NCBI GenBank assembly: GCA_030248065.1
Contig: JASAMV010008071.1
Coordinates: 1-18,271 of the forward strand
From: Rhynchonema sp. JSB1_4
Taxonomy: Eukaryota > Nematoda > Chromadorea > Monhysterida > Xyalidae
Length of the DNA: 18,271 nt
Direction: 5' to 3'
Shown: piece by piece, positions 9,358-17,129 of the stretch
Layout: every line of letters begins with the position of its first letter
How positions within the stretch are numbered: the first letter of the stretch is position 1
The notes under the pieces: generated by a model
What the model was told of the DNA's origin: nothing
Databases searched by the model: none
What the model saw: only the letters and a program-made list of their open reading frames with translations
Program-made: the position numbers and the translations under genes

Positions 9358-10732
9358 TTCATCCTCGTGGTCGAATACATCAATATCGGTCCGAATTGGC
9401 CAACATTTCGGCCACTGCGACGAAAATCGCCAGTATCGGGACCTCGATGACCCCGATGGCGTCGTGACCGTCGACCCGATCACTTAACTGAGTCCAAATT
9501 TCGCATCCCCGTAGTCGAAAACATCAATATCGGCCTGAATCGGCCAACATTTTGACCATTTCGAATAAAATCGCCAGTATCCGGACCTCGATGACCCCGA
9601 TGGCGTCGTGACCGTCGACCCGATCACTTAACTGAGTTCAAATTCGTCATCCTCGTGGTCGAAAACATCAATATCGGCGTGAATCGGCCAACATTTTGAC
9701 CATTTCGAATGAAATCGCCAGTATCGGGACCTCGATGACCCCGATGGCGTCGTAACCGTTGACCGGATTACTTAACTGAGTTCAAATTCGGTATCCTCGT
9801 GGTCGAAAACATCAATATCGGCGTGAATCGGCCAACATTTTGACAATTTCGAATAAAATCGCCAGTATCGGGACCTCGATGACTCCGATGGCGTCGTGAC
9901 CGTCGACCCGATCACTTAACTGAGCTCAAATTCGGCATCCTCGTGGTCGAAAACATCAATATCGGCGCGAATCGGCCAACATTTTGACAATTTCAAAGAA
10001 AATCGCCAGTATCGGGACCTCGATACCCCCGATGGCGTCGTGACCGTCGACCCGATCACTTAACTGAGTTCTAATTCGTCATCCTCGTGGTCGAAAACAT
10101 CAATATCGGCGTGAATCGGCCAACATTTTGACAATTTCGAGTAAAATCGCCAGTATCGGGACCTCGATGACTCCGATGGCGTCGTGACCGTCGACCCGAT
10201 CACTTAACTGAGCTCAAATTCGGCATCCTCGTGGTCGAAAACATCAATATCGGCGTGAATCGGCCAACATTTTGACAATTTCAAAGAAAATCGCCAGTAT
10301 CGGGACCTCGATACCCCCGATGGCGTCGTGACCGTCGACCCGATCACTTAACTGAGTTCAAATTCGTCATCCTCGTGGTCGAAAACATCAATATCGGCGT
10401 GAATCGGCCAACATTTTGACAATTTCGAATAAAATCGCCAGTATCGGGACCTCGATGACTCCGATGGCATCGTGACCGTCGACCCGATCACTTAACTGAG
10501 CTCAAATTCGGCATCCTCGTGGTTGTAAACATCAATATCGGCGTGAATCGGCCAACATTTCGACTATTTCAAAGAAAATCGCCAGTATCGGGACCTCGAT
10601 ACCCCCGATGGCGTCGTGACCGTCGACCCGATCACTTAACTGAGCTCAAATTCGGCATCCTCGTGGTCGAAAACATCAATATCGGTGTGAATCGGCCAAC
10701 ATTTTGACCATTTCGAATAAATTCGCCAGTAT
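9358..10732. repeat. 144-bp satellite array, about 9.5 copies, dimeric (288-bp) core
   Basis: CATCAATATCGG starts at 9378, 9522, 9666, 9810, 9954, 10098, 10242, 10386, 10530 and 10674, always 144 bases apart. Units from 9810 to 10673 alternate strictly between a form with TTTCGARTAAAATCG and GATGACTCCGATGG and a form with TTTCAAAGAAAATCG and GATACCCCCGATGG. The first three units and the last partial one carry other variants (GACCATTTCGAA, GATGACCCCG). The unit is CpG-rich, about 16 CpG per 144 bases by my count. 144 is a multiple of three, so open frames across it are not evidence of a gene. Confidence 0.95.
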
Positions 10733-10801
10733 CTCTGGGATACTTCGTACCACATGTACCAAGTGTCACTTGGGATGTTCAGTCCACTAGACCCATATAC
10801 A

Positions 10802-10884
10802 ATGGATAAAAAAGATAAACAGGAACAAACGGGAACAAACAGGTACAAACAAGCACATTCGATGTTAAAAAAGATAAACAGGAA

Positions 10885-10935
<51 letters not shown>
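10802..10935. repeat. GGAACAAAC block ending in a 50-base A run
   Basis: GGATAAAAAAGATAAACAGG starts at 10804, followed by AACAAACGGGAACAAAC; a second AAAAAAGATAAACAGGAAC precedes 50 consecutive A (10886-10935). It is the reverse complement of 2545-2581 with one difference over about 27 bases. The A run could be a retroposition tail, slippage or an assembly problem. Confidence 0.7.
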
Positions 10936-10938
<3 letters not shown>

Positions 10939-11156
10939 CCACCACCGTCAGTCATTGCTGAGGTATCGCACCGTTCACTTACAGCATTTGCTCAACTTGG
11001 CCGCTGGCATGGTGCAACATCGTGCAACTGCAGCTCGCTAGCGGTGATTGCAGGGACAAACCGAAACTGGTGTTCCACGAAACTGGCAGCCCTAACGATT
11101 ACAAGGTTGGACGCCACGCAAGGTTTACAGTGCAGGTTTCTGATGACAGCTAATTT

Positions 11157-12513
11157 ATGCAGCTAACAATCTGCGTGGGTGATTGGGACACCGAAGATGT
11201 GTCAGATTTCGTTCATGTCGCACGAAAATACACGACACTGTGCCGAAGTGCAAAGTCAGTGGCAGTGATGGACAACAGTCTGTTGCGCACGACAGTCGGG
11301 CTGATGGTTCTCAAGGATTGGCCGGTGTACTGCCGCCCACGCACAGCCGTCGTCTGCGTCGCGTTTAAGTTTACAACGGAACGTAACCATAACGGTTATT
11401 ACAGAAGCCTGTGTTTCGCAGCTGTCGACGAAAACCACCTGAAGCACACTGACGAATTTCTGTCACGGTACGATGTGGTGCAACACCTCGCATTTCGCGT
11501 TGAAATCGGTAAGCCGATGTGCAAATTGGCAAAACACAATGACAATTTTGACACACAGCCATGCCTTTTTCGATGCTACATCCTTCCCCTCGTGCATACA
11601 ACTCGTTTCGGCTGGGGAACGTTGGCAGCGCATCAAGGAAATCGTGTGCAACACCGATGCGGCGTCGCAGTTGATCTTGCGTGTAGCTGGCAACCCACTA
11701 CATGATCTGCGATCGATCGATGTTGCCGTCGAAAACGACAGCGTCACCGCGGTGATCAACATGCATGGAATGTCGCTGGAGAACATCAAGTATGTATGTA
11801 TGTATCTATATATGATTTAGCAACATTCCCCAGCAACGCACGCGTCGTTGGACTGAGTTTTCAGGTTGTCTGTGTTGCGTTCCGACGCTGGTCCAAATCC
11901 TGCATTGCGCGGCATTCTCACAAAGCTGGAAGGAACTTTTCCAAAATTGACCTCGTTCAACTACACCAACGTTGTCCATGAGGCCGAACTGAATTCAGGT
12001 TCGACACACAGTTTCATGTCAGTCGTGCAAACACGCATAAAGTGTGTTCCTAAATGCGCAGGTTCCGAAATACACGAAGTGCTGTCCGTCCTGGCCGTCC
12101 TGTTGCTGAACGTCCGCCACATTGGTCTGCGCACAAAGCGAACGGGGCAGACACCGCTGCAGTACAATGACATCGGCGACTTCTTGCACATGTTCTGCCG
12201 TCCGCCACACAGTAAAATGAGAGTGCGAGATAGGTAATGGCCGGAAATTTTGAACGTAAACAGTTCCGCATTCGCAGACGCATCTGGCTTCCAACTCGAC
12301 CTGCACGGCTTCAACTTCATGCTGGACGGAGATGCACGCTATTACTTCAACGATAACGCAATGGCCAGCGAATACTTCTTGATTGGCAGGAACGCCAACG
12401 TGCAACGAGCGTTGGCCAATAAATTCGGCGACGATTTCTTGCCAGAAAGTCTAGCCGTACGCAAAGTTCCGAACAAGATCGCACCGATGACCATGTGCCC
12501 CATTGCACGTTGA
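11157..12513 (+). CDS. Hypothetical protein, 374 residues, four-exon model
   Basis: The model joins 11157-11467, 11559-11789, 11865-12211 and 12278-12513 (1125 bases, stop TGA at 12511). Introns run from GTACGATG to TTTTGACACACAG (91 bases), GTATGTATGT to GAGTTTTCAG (75) and GTAAAATG to CATTCGCAG (66). All three are GT-AG, and the phases (2, 2, 1) connect four separate open frames. The intron at 12212-12277 removes an in-frame TAA. A further in-frame 63-base intron at 11999-12061 is possible. Exon 3 has an amphipathic leucine/valine-rich stretch (HEVLSVLAVLLLNVRHIGLR); exon 4 has DARYYFNDNAMASEYFLIG. No signal peptide or membrane segment is evident. I do not recognise the family. The ATG at 11157 and the first donor are the weakest points; coding may begin elsewhere. 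Confidence 0.55.
11790..11864 (+). other. Intron in the 374-residue gene
   Basis: Donor AA/GTATGTATGT and acceptor GAGTTTTCAG/G, 75 bases. The frame before it meets a stop inside the intron (TAG at 11818-11820). Splicing restores AA+G and a long open frame after it. Confidence 0.65.
12212..12277 (+). other. Last intron in the 374-residue gene
   Basis: Donor A/GTAAAATG and acceptor CATTCGCAG/AC, 66 bases, with an in-frame TAA at 12235-12237 removed by splicing. An alternative acceptor at 12263 would shift the reading frame, so 12277 is preferred. Confidence 0.5.
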
Positions 12514-12833
12514 ACAATAACACAGGTTCGTACCCGGTAGCAACCAATATGACCAGTAATGCTCGTAGGTAGACGTAGACCAGTCGCGTCATCAATCGCT
12601 GGTGTCTGTTGTGCAGCCGAGGCCCCTGTCGAAACATGTACACTCCTTGAAATATTGCCCGGCGCACCACCAACTTGCATAGATGGACTTGATCGGGAAG
12701 GCTGTGTAGTGCAACATTGCTGCTGAACACCGCTGATATCGCGACCATTTGCGGCCTGTGTCATATTCCCAACATTAAACCGGCCATTCTGGTCTGCTCC
12801 TGCGATGGTCACTCGTTGACTTGATCCTGTCAT
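12342..12833 (-). CDS. Possible exon of a Q/S/G-rich protein, antisense to the 374-residue gene
   Basis: The frame opens at ATG 12833 and could extend upstream in frame to about 12911. Roughly the first 97 residues (12833-12543) are rich in Q, S, G, T and A, with segments such as GRDISGVQQQCCTT and VHVSTGASAAQQTPA, and look like a disordered coding region. The remainder overlaps the last exon of the plus-strand gene in antisense and is probably non-coding; a donor at about 12536 (CTACCGG/GTACGAA on the minus strand) would end the exon before it. No family is recognised and the upstream exon is not identified. Confidence 0.35.
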   Translation of the reverse strand: MTGSSQRVTIAGADQNGRFNVGNMTQAANGRDISGVQQQCCTTQPSRSSPSMQVGGAPGNISRSVHVSTGASAAQQTPAIDDATGLRLPTSITGHIGCYRVRTCVIVQRAMGHMVIGAILFGTLRTARLSGKKSSPNLLANARCTLAFLPIKKYSLAIALSLK

Positions 12834-12916
12834 TCGCGAATGTTGTTCTATGCCCGAGCTACCTTGTGCCTGATGTTTTTTATCTAATTTTAATTTTGCC
12901 TCTAATTTTCATGTAG

Positions 12917-13021
12917 AGCGATACTAAGCAAATGGGAACACGACAATTCATCCGGAACTCCAATCTTCGCCGACATTTTGCCAATGCCCATACTGAGGTC
13001 AGACTCGAGTCAATAATATAA
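12917..13021 (+). CDS. Possible exon with the second half of a C2H2-type zinc finger
   Basis: A pyrimidine-rich acceptor (CTCTAATTTTCATGTAG) precedes an open frame of 34 codons ending TAA. It contains RQFIRNSNLRRHFANAH, matching F-x5-L-x2-H-x4-H, the helix half of a C2H2/BED-like finger. The cysteine half is not in this exon and would have to come from an upstream exon that I cannot find. Another frame over the same bases is also open, so this may be chance. Confidence 0.2.
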   Translation, partial: SDTKQMGTRQFIRNSNLRRHFANAHTEVRLESII

Positions 13022-13038
13022 TCAAAATCTATTTAAAA

Positions 13039-13314
13039 ATGACCACGCTGACACTGAACAGATTTCTGACGCAGGCATGGCGCGAAGAAGGCAGGCAGAC
13101 GCCCGAAACGGACCAGGAATCAACTGAAGACGCACCGCAGGAACCTCGCATGCAGAAACGACAGCGGGCAGATGATGGTCCCCAGCTGGAGGAACCAAGG
13201 TCTGATACGCGACAGCAACAGAATACTCGGCATGAGATCCTGCGAGCCCAACAGGTATCTACTAGTGCTTGCAGAAACCGGATTCGTCAACCGAGACAAA
13301 TCAATCATGAATGA
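13039..13314 (+). CDS. Small charged hypothetical protein or first exon
   Basis: ATG at 13039 follows an A/T-rich leader (CTATTTAAAA). The frame gives 91 residues to TGA at 13312. The first 14 residues (MTTLTLNRFLTQAW) could form a short amphipathic helix. The rest is rich in E, Q, R and D, with a basic cluster RMQKRQR near residue 37 resembling a nuclear localisation signal. A good donor CAACAG/GTATCT lies at 13254/13255 in phase 0, so this may be the first exon of a longer gene with residues after about 72 being intronic. The dispersed repeat begins at about 13305, so the end of the frame runs into repeat sequence. No family is recognised. Confidence 0.4.
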   Translation: MTTLTLNRFLTQAWREEGRQTPETDQESTEDAPQEPRMQKRQRADDGPQLEEPRSDTRQQQNTRHEILRAQQVSTSACRNRIRQPRQINHE

Positions 13315-13870
13315 TACAAAAAGATTATTGGTGAAACACGGCTAGAACATTCGATGCATTGCTCAAAGTTGGCGCAGGACACAACCCACAGATAAAGACA
13401 AAACTGTGAATGGAAAAAAGTCATAACTGAGTTATCGTTCGTGGTTGTAAAAGTGTCAACACAGATTAACAGAGCGTATTGTTAGTGCATGCGCCGTTAG
13501 AAATTGATTGAGTTACAGCACGATAGAAAGTTTCGCCTCAATGCCGTCCATGAACGAAATCGGAACAATTTTCGCCGATAAATTACGATAAATGACAGGG
13601 CATTGTGATCATTAATAAAAAAACAGCAAATGCAACGAAAGGCACCGTCTCCATTTTCACCAAGTTTTTATGCACTATCAGCCCGAAAAGAATAAGCGAA
13701 CGTGACTATGGTAAAAGTTCGAGAAGTCATTCGATTTTGGAGGACCATTGTCGGAACACAAAATCTAATTGGAAAATAAGAAGGACGATCGGTCAGGCTG
13801 AGAAATCGAAACACTTTTTGGCGAATACACTGGTCAAGCGAACACGTTGTGACACTTGCGTCATCTGCTT
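13305..13870. repeat. Dispersed repeat, copy A
   Basis: Shares diverged but collinear blocks with 16359-17040. The first is AAAAAGATTATTGGTGAAAC through GCTCAAAGTTGGCGCAGGAC to AAAAAAGTCATAACTG. The second includes TCAGCCCGAAAAG, GTCATTCGATTT and AAATAAGAAGGACGATC. Both copies are in the same orientation. No conserved long open frame is visible, so it is probably a non-autonomous element or an old duplication. Confidence 0.65.
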
Positions 13871-14291
13871 CAAATTCATTTTTTGATCACACGCACTTGG
13901 TCATTTCTCGCGCACGATCGAGTGAAATAAAAATAATTAGAACGCTATGAAACCGAAAGACTGAACGAAACAGCTAATCACAGCGAAAATCTGGAATCGC
14001 GGGGGTGGATGCACGGCGAATATCCTCGCTTTGTTGCTTGGGTTTATTTTTTGCTCATGTACAGTATGTATGGTATATTTATAAATATTGGGTACCAAGC
14101 AGTGTGCATTCTACAGAAGTCGACAGTAACCCTGTAGTGTGCACCACAGTAGGCTTTGATGTATGCTGGGCACATCATTATGGACACGATGCTTTACAGT
14201 TGTGTATGTATTGTATGTAGGTATGTTCACCAGTCAGGATGCAATTCTCTGGATGAGTCAGGTCGGTACCAATTCGACACGTATGTACCCA
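13871..14291. other. No gene seen
   Basis: This holds an AATAAA (13926-13931) in an A-rich context and a 71-codon plus-strand frame (14005-14220) with no recognisable motif. I see nothing else that can be supported before the target duplication at 14292. Confidence 0.4.
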
Positions 14292-14301
14292 CGAGTATTG
14301 G

Positions 14302-14661
14302 ATTCCGTATCTTTTCGGTCCAGCGTACTGTTGTGGACCGAAAAGTACATGGACCGAAAAGTACCTGGACCGAAAGGTACCTGGACCGAAAAGTACCTGG
14401 ACCGAAAAGTACCTGGACCGAAAGGTACATGGACCGAAAAGTACTTGGACCGAAAGGTACATGGACCGAAAAGTACCTGGACCGAAAGGTACCTGGACCG
14501 AAAAGTACCTGGACCGAAAGGTACCTGGACCGAAAAGTACCTGGACCGAAAGGTACTTGGACCGTAAAGTTAGTGGCCCGAAAAGCACCTGGACCGAAAG
14601 GTTACATGGACCGAAAAGTCCTGTGGACCGAAAAGTACGCTGGACCGAAAAGATACGGAAT
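14302..14661. mobile_element. Foldback/MULE-like TIR element built of a 16-bp subrepeat
   Basis: Perfect 27-bp terminal inverted repeats lie at 14302-14328 (ATTCCGTATCTTTTCGGTCC...) and 14635-14661. They are flanked by a perfect 10-base direct duplication CGAGTATTGG (14292-14301 and 14662-14671). The interior is about 19 tandem copies of a 16-mer of the type CTGGACCGAAAAGTAC, alternating AAAAG and AAAGG and varying at the first base. The subrepeat matches the inner part of the right inverted repeat (CTGGACCGAAAAG), so the array seems to have grown out of the terminus. A target duplication of 9-10 bases and repeated termini fit Foldback or Mutator-like non-autonomous elements. Open frames on both strands here are by-products of a repeat with few stop codons. 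Confidence 0.85.
14331..14634. repeat. 16-bp tandem repeat array (about 19 units)
   Basis: Units of the form NTGGACCGAAARGTAC. Many junctions create GGTACC or AAGTAC. The array degenerates toward the right end (GTGGCCCGAAAAGCAC, then a 17-base unit). Confidence 0.9.
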
Positions 14662-14797
14662 CGAGTATTGGACATTGTTTTTTGGCCCTTTGGCCCAAAC
14701 AGCTTGATCATAATCGCCGTGTTTCGAGTTCGAAGCGAAAAAACAACTTAATCAGTATTCAAATTCAGAACAGCACCTTTCGCTTCAATTCAGTTTG

Positions 14798-14856
14798 GTG
14801 AGTCAGCTTTTATGCTTGTGAACAAATTGTGTAACCGCTGCTTATTCGTTTTTCAG
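14798..14856 (+). other. Possible intron of an unassigned transcript
   Basis: A consensus donor TTTG/GTGAGT and acceptor TTATTCGTTTTTCAG/AG are 59 bases apart. The exon after it stays open (ending TAA at 14992) but has no recognisable protein motif, so it may be an untranslated exon or chance. A TATATAAA at 14951-14958 lies further on. Confidence 0.3.
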
Positions 14857-14950
14857 AGCAACTCCACTCCGAAACAGACTCATTGCAATCGACTGCCTGG
14901 CAGCTACTGGCGAATAAAACGGCAAGACCCCGCGGAGTTTTTTTACCGGA

Positions 14951-14958
14951 TATATAAA
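14951..14958 (+). promoter_or_regulatory. TATA-like sequence
   Basis: TATATAAA follows TTTTACCGGA. It could drive a transcript starting about 30 bases downstream, but no well-supported gene begins there; the nearest plausible start codons are at 15618 and 15643. Confidence 0.2.
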
Positions 14959-15179
14959 TTTATCTGCAGCGCATCGGTTTGTTTCCGACAATAACGCAAC
15001 GCATATCGCATGTACCTACATACTGTACATGTGTACCATTATGACGATCGCATAGTGGTGCACGAAAGTTTACGCGCGCGCCACTTTTGTCTGTGCTGCA
15101 GAGCAAAAAAGTTTCTTTATAATGCAGCACACCGCACACACAGCAGCTGGCATACCTGCTTGTGCGTCTGTATACTAAA

Positions 15180-15275
15180 GGCCTAACTATACTTCGTTCT
15201 CTCAGAGAACAAAGAACAAATTCTCGCGCGCTGATTGGCTGTTGAACATACGTGGACCAATCAGCGCGCGAGGCT
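15180..15275. mobile_element. Hairpin MITE copy 1, right arm partly deleted
   Basis: 96 bases in the same orientation as 17130-17265. The left arm GGCCTAACTATACTTCG... through GCGCGCTGATTGG is complete. The right arm stops after CCAATCAGCGCGCGAG and jumps to GCTTTAA. Compared with copy 2, 40 bases of the right arm are missing, with AG at both breakpoints. The flanks are TAAA (15176-15179) and TTAA (15276-15279), a one-base-degraded duplication. Confidence 0.8.
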
Positions 15276-15280
15276 TTAAC

Positions 15281-15455
15281 ACTACGCCAACACGAGCCCG
15301 ATTTCGAAGGTGTTGGATTGGTGAAACATTCATACGTGGCTGCTGATGTGGGAATGCTACACGTTGTGGAATACAACGTGGCGCATGAGGATTTCTCTTT
15401 CTTTTGGTTTTGCTAGTGCACCAACACTCCGAAATCGGGCTCGTGTTGGCGTAGT
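15281..15455. mobile_element. Second hairpin element, 175 bp
   Basis: The left arm starts ACTACGCCAACACGAGCCCG (15281) and the right arm ends CGGGCTCGTGTTGGCGTAGT (15455). The first 26 bases are perfectly inverted and the match continues imperfectly to about 37. The loop contains its own perfect stem CACGTTGT/ACAACGTG at 15360-15380. No clear target-site duplication is visible. It starts one base after the TTAA of MITE copy 1. Confidence 0.75.
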
Positions 15456-15593
15456 TTGCCTTTACGTGCTACAGTTTTTGCGTGGGGTACCTAATGTTGC
15501 ACAAATTTTGTGTTGTGGGTGGAACCCTACGTCTGTCATTCAGGTTTTATGCGTGCGTATGCGTGTGGTTTATGTACACCCGGATTTTTATTT

Positions 15594-16259
15594 TCAATTT
15601 ACGCGTTGTGTTCTGTTATGAAGTTTCAGCACATCGTTCATAATGAACTGCACCACATTTATTGCATTTCTTTGTGCATTTGGAACGATCGGTGCTACCG
15701 TATACGACGTGAAGAAAGTTGTACATGTGATCGCTACCTGAGTCATGCCAAGTGCACAAAATGGCCGGATTCGAACGACCCTATCAAGTCGTGGCCATAT
15801 GTTATTTCGCTCGATATGCCCACCATTTGTCCGACCGATCAAAACAGTTATAGAAAAAGCTTCCCAAATGCGCAGATTACGTCTGGATGCAGTGGCATTG
15901 AAGAGGTAGCATTGTGCAGCAATAATGTCACAAACATTTCGACTGACAGCATCGGGATTTCTACATAATGTATGTTTTTGATCTGCCACATCTCCGACAG
16001 AGGGACTGCTAACGATGGTGCGCAAAGGCGGTAAAATAGAAAGAGCACATGGAAAATTCGGTGTTATCCGTCGGCCAACCAAACAGTAAGCGCGGCAGTT
16101 GAAACTAAAACCAAAATGGGACTTAAATGTTGAATATGTAAGCTTATTCTGACGACCACCACCATCAGGCATCACATAGTGTATCATCAGGGCGTTAGCA
16201 GCAAAGTCCCCCACGATTCGAAAGCAAACCTGCCCCTCTTCTCCACATGAATGACACAT
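15594..16259 (-). CDS. Hypothetical 221-residue open frame, cysteine-containing, doubtful
   Basis: This intronless frame starts ATGTGTCATTCATGTGG at 16259 and ends TGA at 15594-15596. It is long for chance at this base composition. The product has more than ten cysteines spread along it (MCHSCGEEGQVC near the start; FNCRAYC; NVCDIIAAQC) and no signal peptide or known motif. An in-frame TAA lies immediately before the ATG, and beyond that stop the same frame is open again up to 16460, part of it in dispersed repeat copy B. The frame is antisense to the plus-strand frame at 15618-15968; at most one of the two is likely to be real. Confidence 0.3.
   Translation of the reverse strand: MCHSCGEEGQVCFRIVGDFAANALMIHYVMPDGGGRQNKLTYSTFKSHFGFSFNCRAYCLVGRRITPNFPCALSILPPLRTIVSSPSVGDVADQKHTLCRNPDAVSRNVCDIIAAQCYLFNATASRRNLRIWEAFSITVLIGRTNGGHIERNNIWPRLDRVVRIRPFCALGMTQVAITCTTFFTSYTVAPIVPNAQRNAINVVQFIMNDVLKLHNRTQRVN
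15618..15968 (+). CDS. Possible small secreted Cys-rich protein, frame-disrupted
   Basis: The frame ending TAA at 15966 has 8 cysteines in its last ~92 codons (ESCTCDRYLSHAKC, PTICPTD, SGCSG, ALCSNN), a pattern common in secreted proteins, plus two N-x-T/S sites. The ATG at 15618 in this frame does not start a signal peptide. The ATG at 15643 in another frame encodes MNCTTFIAFLCAFGTIGATVY, a good signal peptide, but hits a stop (TGA, 15739) soon after. The shift between the frames could be an unrecognised intron, a single-base sequence error or a real frameshift. No family is recognised. Overlapped by the antisense frame 15594-16259. Confidence 0.3.
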   Translation: MKFQHIVHNELHHIYCISLCIWNDRCYRIRREESCTCDRYLSHAKCTKWPDSNDPIKSWPYVISLDMPTICPTDQNSYRKSFPNAQITSGCSGIEEVALCSNNVTNISTDSIGIST

Positions 16260-16358
16260 TTACTGGTTTGCGATGTTGCACGCATTAAGCAGCCATTGCG
16301 TCACCACACACGACACGTTCAAAAAGAGGGAGGCTTTCTGCAACATATGACCTGCAAA

Positions 16359-17040
16359 AATCACAAATGATAGAAAGAGATTATATTGGCGAAACGCGGT
16401 TGAACGGGCATTCGATGGACTCTGCTCAAACTTGGCACAGGACACAGCACCCAAAGACAAGCTATGACTGATTACTGAATGAAAAAAACGTCATAACTGC
16501 GATTCACCATTTTGCGATTGTACCAAGACGGATTCACTAGGTAAAGCCGGAGTGGACATCTGTAAGCCACTGGGACAAAATAACACCTCTGCTCTTTTAG
16601 TTCTGCCCCTTTTTCTTGCTCAAACATGTCTTGTCCAAACATGATTTGCTCAATTGCCCCGCCACCCCGGGGCAAGATTCAGGCCCGGCCATTTAAGCCC
16701 GACCGATTCAGGCCCGGCTGGAGCCTAAGCCTAGGCCTATAAATAAGTCAAACATTCTGGGCCTGAAAAGGTCGGACCTGAACTTCCGTTCCTGAAATGT
16801 CGTGGAAATAAGGACGTTGTGATCCACAACAATCAATCACCAAACTGTGTGCCAACTATGCTCGTTTCAACATCACAAATTCTTTCAAGTGTCAGGCCGA
16901 AAAAAGGTTTGAGACACCGGAAAAGGGTTTGAAAAGTCGTTCGATTTCCAGATTATCAGCAATCAGGAACAAGGATACTTAGCAAATAAGAAGGTCGATC
17001 AACCGAACGGATCAACAAAAGTGAGTTGATCTTTGAGTTT
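16359..17040. repeat. Dispersed repeat, copy B
   Basis: Collinear with 13305-13870. Matching blocks include AAATGATAGAAAGAGATTAT, TGCTCAAACTTGGCACAGGA, AAAAACGTCATAACTG, TCAGGCCGAAAAA, GTCGTTCGATTT and AAATAAGAAGGTCGATC. The gap between the two groups of blocks is about 170 bases longer than in copy A and contains the GGCCCG-rich stem at 16672-16800, which could be a later insertion. Confidence 0.65.
16672..16800. repeat. GGCCCG-rich direct and inverted repeat
   Basis: ATTCAGGCCCGGC occurs at about 16677 and again at about 16706, with AAGCCCGACC between them. Further on, CTGGGCCTGAAAAGGTCGG is nearly the reverse complement of TTCAGGCCCGG plus CCGACC. The whole forms an imperfect stem with AGCCTAAGCCTAGGCCTA in its loop. 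Much higher in GC than its surroundings. Confidence 0.6.
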
Positions 17041-17129
17041 GCTGGACGGAGCCTTCCACAAAGCGAATTCTATGATCAAACCAACATTGTCATGGATCAT
17101 CAGTTTCACGTTTGAGCCCGCACTGTTAA

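Noticed and set aside
10519..10707. Plus-strand frame in the 144-bp satellite
   Set aside because: Unit length is a multiple of three; the frame is a by-product.
9378..10732. CENP-B box in the 144-bp monomer
   Set aside because: The closest stretch, TTTCGAATAAAATCGCC, lacks the required CGGG core.
11183..11368. Arginine-rich plus-strand frame overlapping exon 1 of the 374-residue gene
   Set aside because: It cannot be joined in frame to the following exons, whereas the other frame can.
14156..14711. Long open frames of 134-183 codons on both strands
   Set aside because: They are produced by the 16-bp repeat, which contains no stop codon in several frames; translation gives only the repeat.
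15762..15790. tRNA T-arm-like TTCGAA on the minus strand
   Set aside because: The stem bases around the loop do not pair and no A box or acceptor stem is present.
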